A DNA stretch of 64,000 nucleotides from Bacteroidota bacterium (GTDB taxonomy: Bacteria > Bacteroidota > Bacteroidia > Bacteroidales > Prolixibacteraceae): the NCBI GenBank assembly GCA_024278975.1, contig JAJRSD010000061.1:89320-153319 (forward strand), read 5' to 3'. The notes beneath the pieces are model-generated. The model was not told where the DNA came from. It searched no databases and was given only the letters and a program-made list of their open reading frames with translations. This document shows, in pieces, positions 7,876-17,161 of the stretch (position 1 is the stretch's first letter; each line of letters begins with the position of its first letter). A program made the translations under genes and the position numbers.

Positions 7876-10251
7876 TTATCTTCTTTCCGACATGGATGGC
7901 GGAACACTGTTTTTGCCCGTTCCCCATTTTTTATTGGGAGTAGATCCCATTGTGAAAGTAAGATTTCCGCCCGCCATAATTTCGCTGTGCGAAATCCATG
8001 TTCTGTCAAAAACTTTTCCGTTTAATGTTGCCGATTGAATATATTTATTCTCGCGTGAGTTATTTCGTGCCTCTATTTTAAAAGTTTTATTACCATTTAT
8101 ATGAAGAGTTGTTTTACCAAATAACGGACTGCCAATTGCATACGCATTGTTCCCCGGGGTTACCGGGTAAAACCCCATCGCACTAAGTACATACCACGAC
8201 GAGAGCGATCCCATATCTTCGTTTCCACAAATGCCACCTTCTCCAACCCTGTATAACTGTTCGGTAACCTGCCGCGCTCGTTGTTGGGTTTTCCACGGTT
8301 CTCCCGCATAATTATACAAATACGCAACATGGTGCGAAGGTTGATTGCCTTGCACATATTGTCCAATTGTTCCAACTACCCCAACATATTTTGGAGGCGT
8401 TATTATCGGGCTCATTTCGAAAAAAGTGTCAAGTTTTTTAATAAATGCTTCGTTGCTTCCAAACAAATTTATCAGTCCCTGAACATCGTGCTGAACCGAC
8501 CAGATATATTGCCACGCGTTCGATTCGGTGTAATAACGATTCGGACGCCAACCTACCAAAAGAGGGTCGAAATATTTAAAATACGAATTGACTTCGGTTT
8601 TAACAATCTCCTGCTCCCTGCCATTTATAGCTTCCAGCCAGGTGCCATCTGCCATTTTCGGACGCATAAACCGGGTTTCCGAATCCCACAAATTTTTATA
8701 ATTTCCGGCACGTTTCATAAACAGTTTGTAGTCGTCATCTTTCCCAAGTTCGCGGGCCAGTTGTGCAATACACCAATCGTCGTAAGCCAGTTCCAATGTA
8801 TTTGGCACCGACTCGGTTACCTTGTCAACAGGTGTGTAGCCCAGCTTTTTATAAAAGTCTAAACCCGACCTGCCCATGTGTTCCGGAACTGGTGGCAAAG
8901 GGTTTTCAAGTGCCTTTTTACGCATCGCATCATAGAGTTTCTCGTAATCGTAGTTACGATATCCTTTCATATATGCATCAACAATTACCGGAATCAAATG
9001 GTCTCCCACCATTGCCTCACGATAAATATTCAGAAAATGTTGTGCAGGCAACCAGCCAAGATTCTCGGTTTTTGCAACAATCGATTTTATAAAATCATTA
9101 ACGTGGTCGGGGGCAATTATTGTTAACAGTGGATGCTGCGAGCGATATGTGTCCCAACACGAAAAAGAGCCATAAAAATCGTAATCTTTAGCAGTATGAA
9201 TTTTTTGGTCGGATCCAAAGTATTTTCCATCAACATCTTGCGAAATATATTGCGCGAGAAGCGAATGGTAAACAGCCGTATAGAAAATCTCCTTTTTATC
9301 GTCGGTTGTCTCTTCAATCTCTATTCTCGACAGTTCGTTGCTCCATATTTTACGTGCATTTTTATGAATCTCATCAAAATTCCAACCGGGAATTTCGGCG
9401 TTTAAATTTTTTCTGGCACCCTCTAAACTGGTGTACGATATTCCTACCTTAACCAATATCTGCTCGTTCTCGTCAGTCCGGAAACGCATAAACGCACCTA
9501 TTTTTTCCCCTGCCTCTCCATTTTTGTATGGGAAAACACTTCCGCCCGATTCAGGCGTATAATACGATGCATCGAAAGTTCCGTAATACAAAAACGGTTT
9601 ACTGAATTCGGCAACAAAAAATACTTGTCCGAGTCCTGCACTTTTTACACCTTCAATATGTGTATCGTCAACTATTGTTAACTCCGAATTGGAACTGCTC
9701 TCCATATCTCCAATCTGGTGTCCAAGGTCGAGAATAATTTGCGAATTGTTAGCTTTCGGAAAAGTATATCTGTGGAAACCTGCCCGTTTTGTCGATGTGA
9801 GTTCAACCTTAATATTATAATCTTTTAATAAGACCGAATAATATCCCGGCGATGCCGACTCGTTTGCATGGTCGAATCTTGAGCGGTATCCCTCATCCGG
9901 ATTTTCGGCACTTCCCGGAACTATTTGCAGTTTATCGCCAACTGTTGGCATCAGCATAATTTCCCCGCCATTTACCATTCCCACACCGCTCCAGTGAGTA
10001 TGACTAAATCCCATTATCGAATTATCGGAATAAATATACCCTGCACAATAAGTCCAGCCTTCAGTTCCTGTATCGGGGCTTAAATGCACCATACCAAACG
10101 GCAACGATGCTCCGGGAAAAGTATGCCCAAAAAAATCAGTCCCAATAAAAGGGTTTACAAAATCTATCGCCTCTTGTTTTTCGCTATTCTGACTACTTAT
10201 AATGTTAGAAAAACTGAGTAAAAAAATAATTAATAGAATATAGTATTTCAT
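7876..10251 (-). CDS. GH92 alpha-mannosidase (calcium-dependent exo-alpha-1,2-mannosidase family)
   Basis: Protein of 791 residues with a signal peptide (cleavage near SSQ, about residue 20). Family landmarks are VNPFIGTDFFGHTFPGASLP and FGMVHLSPDTGTEGW at the start, the TESNAWQYIWSVQHDVQGL segment carrying the general acid, and the signature GNEDMGSLSSWYVLSAMGFY near the C-terminus. GH92 enzymes remove alpha-linked mannose from N-glycans and yeast mannan using calcium and an inverting mechanism. The exact linkage cannot be read from sequence. It is divergent from the ROK kinase gene (252 bases between starts) and, with the GH38 enzyme, points to a mannose-containing substrate. Confidence 0.95.
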   Translation of the reverse strand: MKYYILLIIFLLSFSNIISSQNSEKQEAIDFVNPFIGTDFFGHTFPGASLPFGMVHLSPDTGTEGWTYCAGYIYSDNSIMGFSHTHWSGVGMVNGGEIMLMPTVGDKLQIVPGSAENPDEGYRSRFDHANESASPGYYSVLLKDYNIKVELTSTKRAGFHRYTFPKANNSQIILDLGHQIGDMESSSNSELTIVDDTHIEGVKSAGLGQVFFVAEFSKPFLYYGTFDASYYTPESGGSVFPYKNGEAGEKIGAFMRFRTDENEQILVKVGISYTSLEGARKNLNAEIPGWNFDEIHKNARKIWSNELSRIEIEETTDDKKEIFYTAVYHSLLAQYISQDVDGKYFGSDQKIHTAKDYDFYGSFSCWDTYRSQHPLLTIIAPDHVNDFIKSIVAKTENLGWLPAQHFLNIYREAMVGDHLIPVIVDAYMKGYRNYDYEKLYDAMRKKALENPLPPVPEHMGRSGLDFYKKLGYTPVDKVTESVPNTLELAYDDWCIAQLARELGKDDDYKLFMKRAGNYKNLWDSETRFMRPKMADGTWLEAINGREQEIVKTEVNSYFKYFDPLLVGWRPNRYYTESNAWQYIWSVQHDVQGLINLFGSNEAFIKKLDTFFEMSPIITPPKYVGVVGTIGQYVQGNQPSHHVAYLYNYAGEPWKTQQRARQVTEQLYRVGEGGICGNEDMGSLSSWYVLSAMGFYPVTPGNNAYAIGSPLFGKTTLHINGNKTFKIEARNNSRENKYIQSATLNGKVFDRTWISHSEIMAGGNLTFTMGSTPNKKWGTGKNSVPPSMSERR

Positions 10252-10503
10252 CTTTATTGTATTTTATATTGAAATAGTTCTCAATTTGTTCTATCCAGAA
10301 AATTATCTCAATTTTAACTGTTTACGGTATAATATTGGTTGTAAAATTAGATATTAAAAATTTAATAGCTGGTTAAAATATAATGTATATTGAATAAATT
10401 ATAAGAAGTTTTATTGATTATCTTTTCATCTATTTGTCACTGTTTTTCTAAATTTTAATACGATATTGTGGGAGTCCTTTTCGAAGAGTAAAAAATATAA
10501 ATT

Positions 10504-11475
10504 ATGCAAAAAGAATTTTCTGAATATTTTATAGGGATCGACATTGGCGGAACAAAATGCGCTGTGGTTATTGGCAACGGCGACTTTAAAATTTACAAAA
10601 GAGTTCAGTTCGAAACCAAAACCGAACGCGGGTACAAAGAGATAATAAATGAGTTTTTTAGTAATCTCGACCAGTTTTTTCAAGAATTTCCAAAAGAGCA
10701 AGTCAGGCAAATCGGTATCAGCTGCGGAGGACCGCTCGATTCGGAAAAAGGATTTATCTATTCTCCACCAAATCTGCCGGGTTGGGACAATGTACCCATT
10801 GTAAAAATGTTTGAAGATAAGTATGGAATTCCCACTGCCATACAAAACGATGCCAACGCTTCGGCACTGGCAGAGTGGTTAATGGGAGCCGGCAAAGGCA
10901 CACGAAATATGATTTTCCTGACCTTTGGAACCGGAATGGGTTCGGGACTGATTTTAAATGGTCAGCTCTACGCAGGCACCAACGATTTGGGAGGTGAAGT
11001 CGGGCATATCAGACTTGCTGACGATGGTCCTGTCGGGTTTGGGAAAGCCGGTTCTTTCGAAGGCTTTTGCAGTGGTGGCGGAATTGCACAACTGGCAAAA
11101 ACCGTAATTTCAGCAAAAGTTGCCGGCGGAATTGAAAGTGACTTCTGCAACACCGGAAATCTGGAAAACATGTCAGCAAAAACAGTTGCAATTGCTGCCA
11201 ACAACGGCGACCCGGTTGCCAACGAAATAATTAAAATATCGGGCGAATATCTCGGCAAAGCACTGGCAATTCTTATCGATACTTTAAACCCGCAGTGTAT
11301 CGTTATCGGAAGTATTTATGCACGCAATGTTAAGCTTTTCGACCCGCATATTAACAGGATGATCGAAAAGGAAGCAATTCCAGCAGCCGTTGAAGTTTGC
11401 AAAATAAAACCTGCTCTCCTCGGCGATTCCATTGGCGACTATGCTGCACTCTGCGTAGCAATTAACGAAGTTTAA
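10504..11475 (+). CDS. ROK-family sugar kinase lacking the usual zinc cysteines
   Basis: Protein of 323 residues with the ATP-binding phosphate motif FIGIDIGGTKCAVVIGNGD, the sugar-binding QNDANASALAEW and GGEVGHIRLADDG, and a second glycine-rich loop (FLTFGTGMGSGLIL). Where most ROK kinases have a CxCGxxGCxE zinc site, this one reads GPVGFGKAGSFEGFCSGGG, so the zinc ligands are absent. Probable substrates are hexoses or N-acetylhexosamines released by the locus. It is the first gene of the long plus-strand operon, 9 bases before the SIS gene. The specific sugar is unknown. Confidence 0.88.
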   Translation: MQKEFSEYFIGIDIGGTKCAVVIGNGDFKIYKRVQFETKTERGYKEIINEFFSNLDQFFQEFPKEQVRQIGISCGGPLDSEKGFIYSPPNLPGWDNVPIVKMFEDKYGIPTAIQNDANASALAEWLMGAGKGTRNMIFLTFGTGMGSGLILNGQLYAGTNDLGGEVGHIRLADDGPVGFGKAGSFEGFCSGGGIAQLAKTVISAKVAGGIESDFCNTGNLENMSAKTVAIAANNGDPVANEIIKISGEYLGKALAILIDTLNPQCIVIGSIYARNVKLFDPHINRMIEKEAIPAAVEVCKIKPALLGDSIGDYAALCVAINEV

Positions 11476-11484
11476 ATTAAAAAA

Positions 11485-12122
11485 ATGGATAAAATCAATC
11501 AGTTAGCAGAACGCTACAATCAGTTGGATTTTCTAAAACCGGAGATTGAAAAAGCTTCAGAAGCAATTATTAATTCATACTCGAAAGGGGGTAAATTACT
11601 TGTTTGCGGAAATGGGGGAAGTGCCGCCGATGCCGACCACATTGTGGGCGAATTGATGAAAAGTTTTGAGCGGAAACGCCCGGTTAATCAAAATTAAAAT
11701 CCGCTTTGGAAGATGTTGATGCATCGAGAGGAGAATATCTTGCCGGGAATTTACAACAGGGTTTGCCTGCCATTTCTCTAAATGCACATTCGGGATTAAT
11801 CTCGGCAGTTGCCAACGATATTGATGCTGATGTTGTTTATGCACAGCAAGTTACAGGCTACGGAAACAGTGGTGATATTTTAATTGGAATTAGTACTTCG
11901 GGCAACTCGCAAAATGTTATTGATGCGCTAATTGTAGCCAAAGCAAAAGGGCTGATTACCATCGGACTTTCCGGTAAGACAGGAGGAAAAATGAAAGCAT
12001 ACTGCGATTTTCTGATAAATGTTCTGGAAACAAGAACTGCTTATGTACAAGAATTGCATCTGCCTGTTTATCACACCATTTGCATGGTGGTTGAGGATTA
12101 TTTCTTTCACCCAAAAAAGTGA
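11485..12122 (+). pseudogene. SIS-domain sugar-phosphate isomerase (GmhA-like), interrupted by a frameshift
   Basis: Two frames together make one GmhA-like protein of about 211 residues. The first (11485-11697) contains GGKLLVCGNGGSAADADHIV and stops at TAA 11695. The second resumes with KLKSALEDVDASRGEYLAGN and continues through ILIGISTSGNSQNVIDALIV to a stop at 12120-12122. Adding one A to the A4 run at 11690-11693 restores the frame. Such proteins isomerise ketose and aldose phosphates (for example sedoheptulose-7-phosphate). Placed after a sugar kinase, it probably acts on the phosphorylated product. Whether the break is real or a sequence error is unresolved. Confidence 0.8.
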
Positions 12123-12157
12123 TTTTTCAAATAGTAAAACAAATAAAAACCTATAAA

Positions 12158-14700
12158 ATGAGTAACATTTCGCGAAGAACTTTTATAAACCGTACTGCTT
12201 CGGGAACAGCTTTAATTGCAATAAATCCCGTTTCAAATCTTTTAGCATCCGATTTCCGGGATGCCCGGTTATGGCCCGATTATGCAAAAGATTATAAGTT
12301 TTATATGATTGGACAGGCGCATCTCGACCCCGTTTGGTTGTGGCCCTGGTCCGAAGGTGTTTCGGTTATCCACAGTACTTTTCGGGCTGCACTCGACCGC
12401 ATGAATGAAACTCCTGATTTTTGTTTTACTGCAAGTTCTGCGCAGTTTTACCAGTGGGTAGCAGAGAACGACCCCGAAATGTTAGATAAAATAAAACTGC
12501 GTATTGAGGAAGGCCGCTGGAATATTGTTGGTGGCTGGTGGATTGAGCCCGATGTAAATATGCCATCCGGAGAAGCCTTTGTAAGGCAGGGATTGTATGG
12601 GCAGCTCACTTTTCAGAGACTTCTCGGACACCGGGCAAAAGTTGCATCGAACCCCGATTCATTTGGGCACACCAGTTCGCTTCCTCAAATTATAAAGTCG
12701 CAGGGCATGGAAAACTACATTTTTATGCGCCCAGGTGTTGGCGAAAAAGAGATTCCTGCCGACCTCTTTTGGTGGGAAGGTATCGACGGAACTAAAGTTT
12801 TGACCTACCGCATTCAAATCAGCTATAACGACAGGGGAAGTGTTGATGAGCGTATCGAAAAAATTCTCGAGGGTTCGAAAAAGCAACCGATGAAAAGTTT
12901 TATGGCTTATTATGGTGCGGGCGACCACGGCGGCGGAGCAACAAAAGAGAACATTAAGTCGATAAATAAACTGAAGAGTGAAAAAGACGCACCCCAAGTT
13001 TTTTACAGTACCAACGATAAATATTTCGAGGATATAAGAGCAGATAAAAACCTGAAAATTCCAGTTGTGAATGACGACCTTCAACATCATTCTGTTGGTT
13101 GTTACACCATAGAATCGGAGATAAAAAAGGTAACCGGCAATCGGAAACCGCATTGGTTACGGCCGAAAAGATTACGGCAATCGGCTCGGTTGCATGGAAT
13201 GCAAAATATCCGAAAGACGAACTTACAACTGCCTGGCAGCGCGTACTTTGCCTTCAGTTTCACGACAGTCTGGCCGGAACTTCACTTTTCGAGCACTCGC
13301 AAACTGCCCGCGAGGGATACGGATTTGCACTCGACACTGCACATCAGGCAACGATTATGGCCATGCAAAAACTCGAATGGCAGGTAGCTGCAGTTGACCC
13401 CGAGTCGCAATATGTTTTGGTTTTTAATCCGCACACCTGGGATGTTACCGGAAATTTCGAATACGATTTTATTTGGAGTTCAAAACACAAATCGTCGAGG
13501 GTTGAAGATGAACAGGGAAATTCGCTGCCTCATCAGTGGACTTTAGGCTCAAGTCAGGCAGGCAGCAGAAAGAAATTAATTGTTAAAACAACAATTCCTG
13601 CTTTCGGTTATCGCCAGATTCGGTTATTAGATGGCGATGCATTCAAAATCAACAAAGATGTTACGGCAAAAAATAATCAGCTTGAAAACGAATATCTCCG
13701 GGTAAGCTTTTCTGATGATGGAAATATTGGTATTTTCGATAAAACAACCGGACAAGAGTTATTTGACGGAGGTAAAACCGGATGCCGTGCAATTATTATC
13801 GACGACCCAAGCGATACCTGGAGTCACGATGTAGTTTCGTTTTCCGATGAAATTGGTTCGTTTAAAAGTGCCGAAATAAAAGTCCTCGAAAATGGTCCGC
13901 TCAGGGCTATCGTCCGCGTAAAAACAGCTTATGGAAATTCATTCCTAACCATCGACTGGATACTCTATTCAGGCTCGAAAAATTTAAAGGCAAAAGTTTC
14001 TCTCGACTGGCACGAGCAACTGAAAATGTTAAAGTTCTCTTTCCCTGTGAATGTTGAATCGCCAACTTCAACCTACGAAACTGCTTATGGAAACATTGAG
14101 CGTGCCGTTAATGGCGATGAAAACCCGGGACAAAGATGGATTGATGTTACCGGAAAGCAGAATGGAAAAACTTATGGGTTAACCGTTATGAACGATGCCA
14201 AATATGGTTACAATGTTATTGACAACGACATGCGGATTTCAATTGCAAGAGCTGCCGTTTTTGCCCATCACCGGCCCAAAAAACTCGACCCGTCGAAAGA
14301 ATATCTTTGGATGGACCAGGGGATACAAACATTCGAGATGTTGATTGTGCCGCATGAAAATAGCTGGCGTGAAAGTAATATTGTGAAAACTGCAGATGAA
14401 TTCAGTGCTTCGTTTATCCCTATTTATCAGGGAATTCACGGAGGTGCTATGCCAAAATCAGGTTCGTTCCTTTCATGCGATTCAGAAAATGTTTTAGTAT
14501 CGGCACTAAAAAAAGCCGAAGACGGCGACGATTTAATAATCAGATGTGTTGAAACGCTGGGATTAACAACAGATGCAACCGTTGATTTACGGTTTGCCGG
14601 TTCGAAATGGACAGGTAGTTTCTCACCCTACGAAATAAAAACTTTACGGATGGATAAAAGTACAGGAAGTATTAAAGAGGTGAGTTTACTGGAAGAGTAG
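12158..14700 (+). pseudogene. GH38 alpha-mannosidase, interrupted by a frameshift
   Basis: The two frames join into a GH38 enzyme of about 847 residues. It begins with a Tat-like signal (SRRTFINRTASGTA). The zinc-binding motif is GQAHLDPVWLWPWSEG (His55, Asp57), the nucleophile segment is ASNPDSFGHTSSLPQI, and the metal-binding histidine pair is in DDLQHHSVGCYT. The first frame loses sense after an A6 run at 13123-13128; the second continues NRQSETALVTAEKI and FHDSLAGTSL through the beta-sandwich C-terminal domains. One additional A restores a single frame. GH38 enzymes are retaining alpha-mannosidases acting on N-glycan-type mannose. It lies between the SIS and MFS genes. As sequenced, no full-length enzyme would be made without slippage. 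Confidence 0.88.
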
Positions 14701-14730
14701 GTTGCATTAATAATCATTAAAAATATAATT

Positions 14731-15882
14731 GTGAGTAGTTCAAAAGTTAGTATCAAAAAAACATTGCCCGTTTTTATGTCGTTTGCCGTAATGGGCTTTG
14801 TCGATATTGTTGGAGTTGCAACGGGTTACATTAAAAACGATTTCGGCCTGGCCGACAATCTTGCACAACTTATCCCGTCGATGGCACTGTTCTGGTTTTT
14901 TGTTTTATCGGTCCCATCAGGATTATTACAGGATAGAATAGGAAAACGTAACATGCTCAATATTGGGATGTTACTGACAAGTGTGGGGATGGTTATCCCG
15001 TTTTTTCACTACTCGTTTCCGGTAATGCTGGCGGCTTTTATTGTTTTGGGAATTGGAAACACCATCGTTCAGGTTTCGGCAAATCCACTGCTACACGATG
15101 TTTCGCCAAAATCGAAATACTCGAGTTACATGAGCCTGTCACAGTTTATTAAAGCAATAATTTCGTTGCTGGGCCCCATTATCACAACAGTGATGGCAAC
15201 CGTATTTGGCGACTGGAAACTGGTTTTTGCAATCTATGCAATCACTTCAATACTATCAGTTATCTGGCTCTATTTCACCCAAATAGAGGAGGAACAATCT
15301 ACCGGGGGCGCTGCAACTTTCAAAAGCTGTTTTAGCCTGCTGAATAACAAATTTATCCTTTTTATGGTGCTGGGTATTTTTATGCTTGTGGGCTCCGATG
15401 TGGGAATGAACTCGAATATTGCCAATCTCCTTCAAAATAAATTCGGGCTTACTTTGAATAATGCATCGCTCGGAATAAGCCTCTATTTTACCGCATTAAT
15501 GATAGGTCGTTTTTCAGGAGCAGTTATTTTGAACTGGATTTCGGCACGTCGGTTTTTACTTTTAACGGCGATAATTGCATTAATCAGTATGGTTGGACTG
15601 TTGGCTGCACCAACGGTTTTGTTTGCACAAATTGCCATTTTTATGATAGGCCTCGGCTCTGCAAACCTTTTCCCGCTTATCTTTTCCATTGCCCTCGAAA
15701 AAATGCCGGGGCGGCCAAACGAGGTTTCAGGATTGATGATTATGGCCGTTTCGGGAGGGGCTTTTATTCCCCCGGTTATGGGATTGGTCAGTTCCGGTTT
15801 TGGGGTAGTCACCAGTTTTATCGTGCTGGTTGTTTGTATGATTTATCTCGTTAGCTTAGCAATTTATGCACTAAAAAAATAA
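14731..15882 (+). CDS. MFS sugar transporter (FucP/FHS-like)
   Basis: Protein of 383 residues with about 12 membrane helices, starting at GTG 14731 just before VSIKKTLPVFMSFAVMGFVD. It contains the MFS loop SGLLQDRIGKRNMLNIGMLL and sugar-porter-like features such as GIGNTIVQVSANPLLHDVSP and GRFSGAVILNWISARRFLL. It resembles the fucose/glucose-galactose:H+ symporter group. It should bring the released monosaccharide into the cytoplasm, where the neighbouring kinase acts. The next gene follows after 4 bases. The transported sugar is not predictable from sequence alone. Confidence 0.88.
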   Translation: MSSSKVSIKKTLPVFMSFAVMGFVDIVGVATGYIKNDFGLADNLAQLIPSMALFWFFVLSVPSGLLQDRIGKRNMLNIGMLLTSVGMVIPFFHYSFPVMLAAFIVLGIGNTIVQVSANPLLHDVSPKSKYSSYMSLSQFIKAIISLLGPIITTVMATVFGDWKLVFAIYAITSILSVIWLYFTQIEEEQSTGGAATFKSCFSLLNNKFILFMVLGIFMLVGSDVGMNSNIANLLQNKFGLTLNNASLGISLYFTALMIGRFSGAVILNWISARRFLLLTAIIALISMVGLLAAPTVLFAQIAIFMIGLGSANLFPLIFSIALEKMPGRPNEVSGLMIMAVSGGAFIPPVMGLVSSGFGVVTSFIVLVVCMIYLVSLAIYALKK

Positions 15883-15886
15883 TATT

Positions 15887-17002
15887 ATGGAAACTAAAGT
15901 GCAAGTTGAACCCAAAGAGAGGTTACAGTCGCTCGACACATTGCGAGGTTTTGATATGTTTTGGATAATTGGCGGAGGCGCTTTTATTACTGCCCTGTCG
16001 AAAGCTACCGACTGGGGCTGGCTGGCTCCAATTGCCCACCAGATGCACCACACCAGTTGGTCGGGATTTCAGTTTGAAGACCTGATTTTTCCACTATTTA
16101 TGTTTATTTCAGGAGTAGCTATTCCGTTTGCCATAACCAGCAAACTCGAAAAAGGTATCGAAAAAAAGGTGCTCTATAAAAAGGTATTTATCAGAATGAT
16201 TTTGCTGATTCTTTTGGGATTTGTGTACAATGGTGCATTGCGCGATGGTTTTTCGAACATGCGTTATCCGAGTGTACTTTCACAAATCGGGATTGCCTAC
16301 TTTTTTGCAGCACTGATTATTATAAACACCACCGAAATAAAAACGCGTATTTTTTGGTTAGTTGGTATTCTCGCAGGTATTGCGGCAATTCAATTTCTTG
16401 TTCCGGTTCCCGGTTTTGGGGCGGGTGCTTTTACCCCCGATGGAAGTATAAACGCCTGGTTAGACCAGCACATTCTGCCCGGAAAATTAATCTACAAAAC
16501 CTACGACCCCGAAGGTGTTTTGTGTATTGTTTCGGCAACATCGGTTACTTTAATGGGAACATTTGCAGGGTTTATTTTTCGCAACAAAAAAATTAATCCC
16601 AACAAAAAAACAGTATATCTGCTAATTATCGGGGCAGCCATTGTTGCTGCTGCACTTCTGCTTTCGCCGGTTTATCCCATCATCAAAAAAATATGGACCG
16701 TTCCGTTTAATATGCTCACCGCCGGAATCGGATTCCTTTTAATTGCCACATTCTACTACATTATCGATGTAAGAAAATGGGACGGATGGATTTTCTTTTT
16801 CAAGGTAATCGGGATGAATTCAATTACCATTTATATTGGTGGTCGTATTATCGATTTCTGGCACGCATCAGGATTTCTTCTTGGGTGGCTCGCTAACCCG
16901 GCCGGTAATTTTGGCGATGTAATAATCACAGTTGGGGTAATCACACTCGAATGGTTTTTCCTCTACTATTTGTACAAAAACAAAATATTTTTGAGGGTAT
17001 AG
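15887..17002 (+). CDS. DUF5009 membrane acyltransferase (HGSNAT-like), copy 1
   Basis: Protein of 371 residues with about 10 membrane helices. The N-terminal signature is RLQSLDTLRGFDMFWIIGGG; the conserved histidine region is HQMHHTSWSGFQFEDLIFPL followed by FMFISGVAIPFA. This family resembles lysosomal heparan-alpha-glucosaminide N-acetyltransferase, which moves acetyl groups across the membrane onto terminal glucosamine. In this locus it may acetylate or otherwise modify a sugar in the periplasm; that is inference. A paralogue is found at 21143-22252. It is the last gene of the first tight gene group; 159 bases with a palindrome follow. Confidence 0.85.
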   Translation: METKVQVEPKERLQSLDTLRGFDMFWIIGGGAFITALSKATDWGWLAPIAHQMHHTSWSGFQFEDLIFPLFMFISGVAIPFAITSKLEKGIEKKVLYKKVFIRMILLILLGFVYNGALRDGFSNMRYPSVLSQIGIAYFFAALIIINTTEIKTRIFWLVGILAGIAAIQFLVPVPGFGAGAFTPDGSINAWLDQHILPGKLIYKTYDPEGVLCIVSATSVTLMGTFAGFIFRNKKINPNKKTVYLLIIGAAIVAAALLLSPVYPIIKKIWTVPFNMLTAGIGFLLIATFYYIIDVRKWDGWIFFFKVIGMNSITIYIGGRIIDFWHASGFLLGWLANPAGNFGDVIITVGVITLEWFFLYYLYKNKIFLRV

Positions 17003-17108
17003 TTATAAAATTATACTGTTTTAAATTAAACGAGCGGGTACTATTTCCCTTTTATAATTTGTTTTAATACAGACATTTAATGTTTTGCAGAAATTATATT
17101 CAGAACTG

Positions 17109-17128
17109 TTTCCCCTCGCGAGGGGAAA
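17109..17128. repeat. 20-base perfect palindrome
   Basis: TTTCCCCTCGCGAGGGGAAA reads identically on both strands and lies 33 bases before the BNR lipoprotein start. It could form a hairpin in the transcript or be a protein-binding site or small dispersed repeat. It has no T-run on the plus strand, so it is not a typical terminator. Confidence 0.8.
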
Positions 17129-17161
17129 TGTCGAAGACAAAAGGGTAAAAAATATTCATTT

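Noticed and set aside
8281..8862. 193-residue frame opposite the GH92 gene
   Set aside because: It lies wholly antisense to a well-conserved enzyme and has no recognisable domain.
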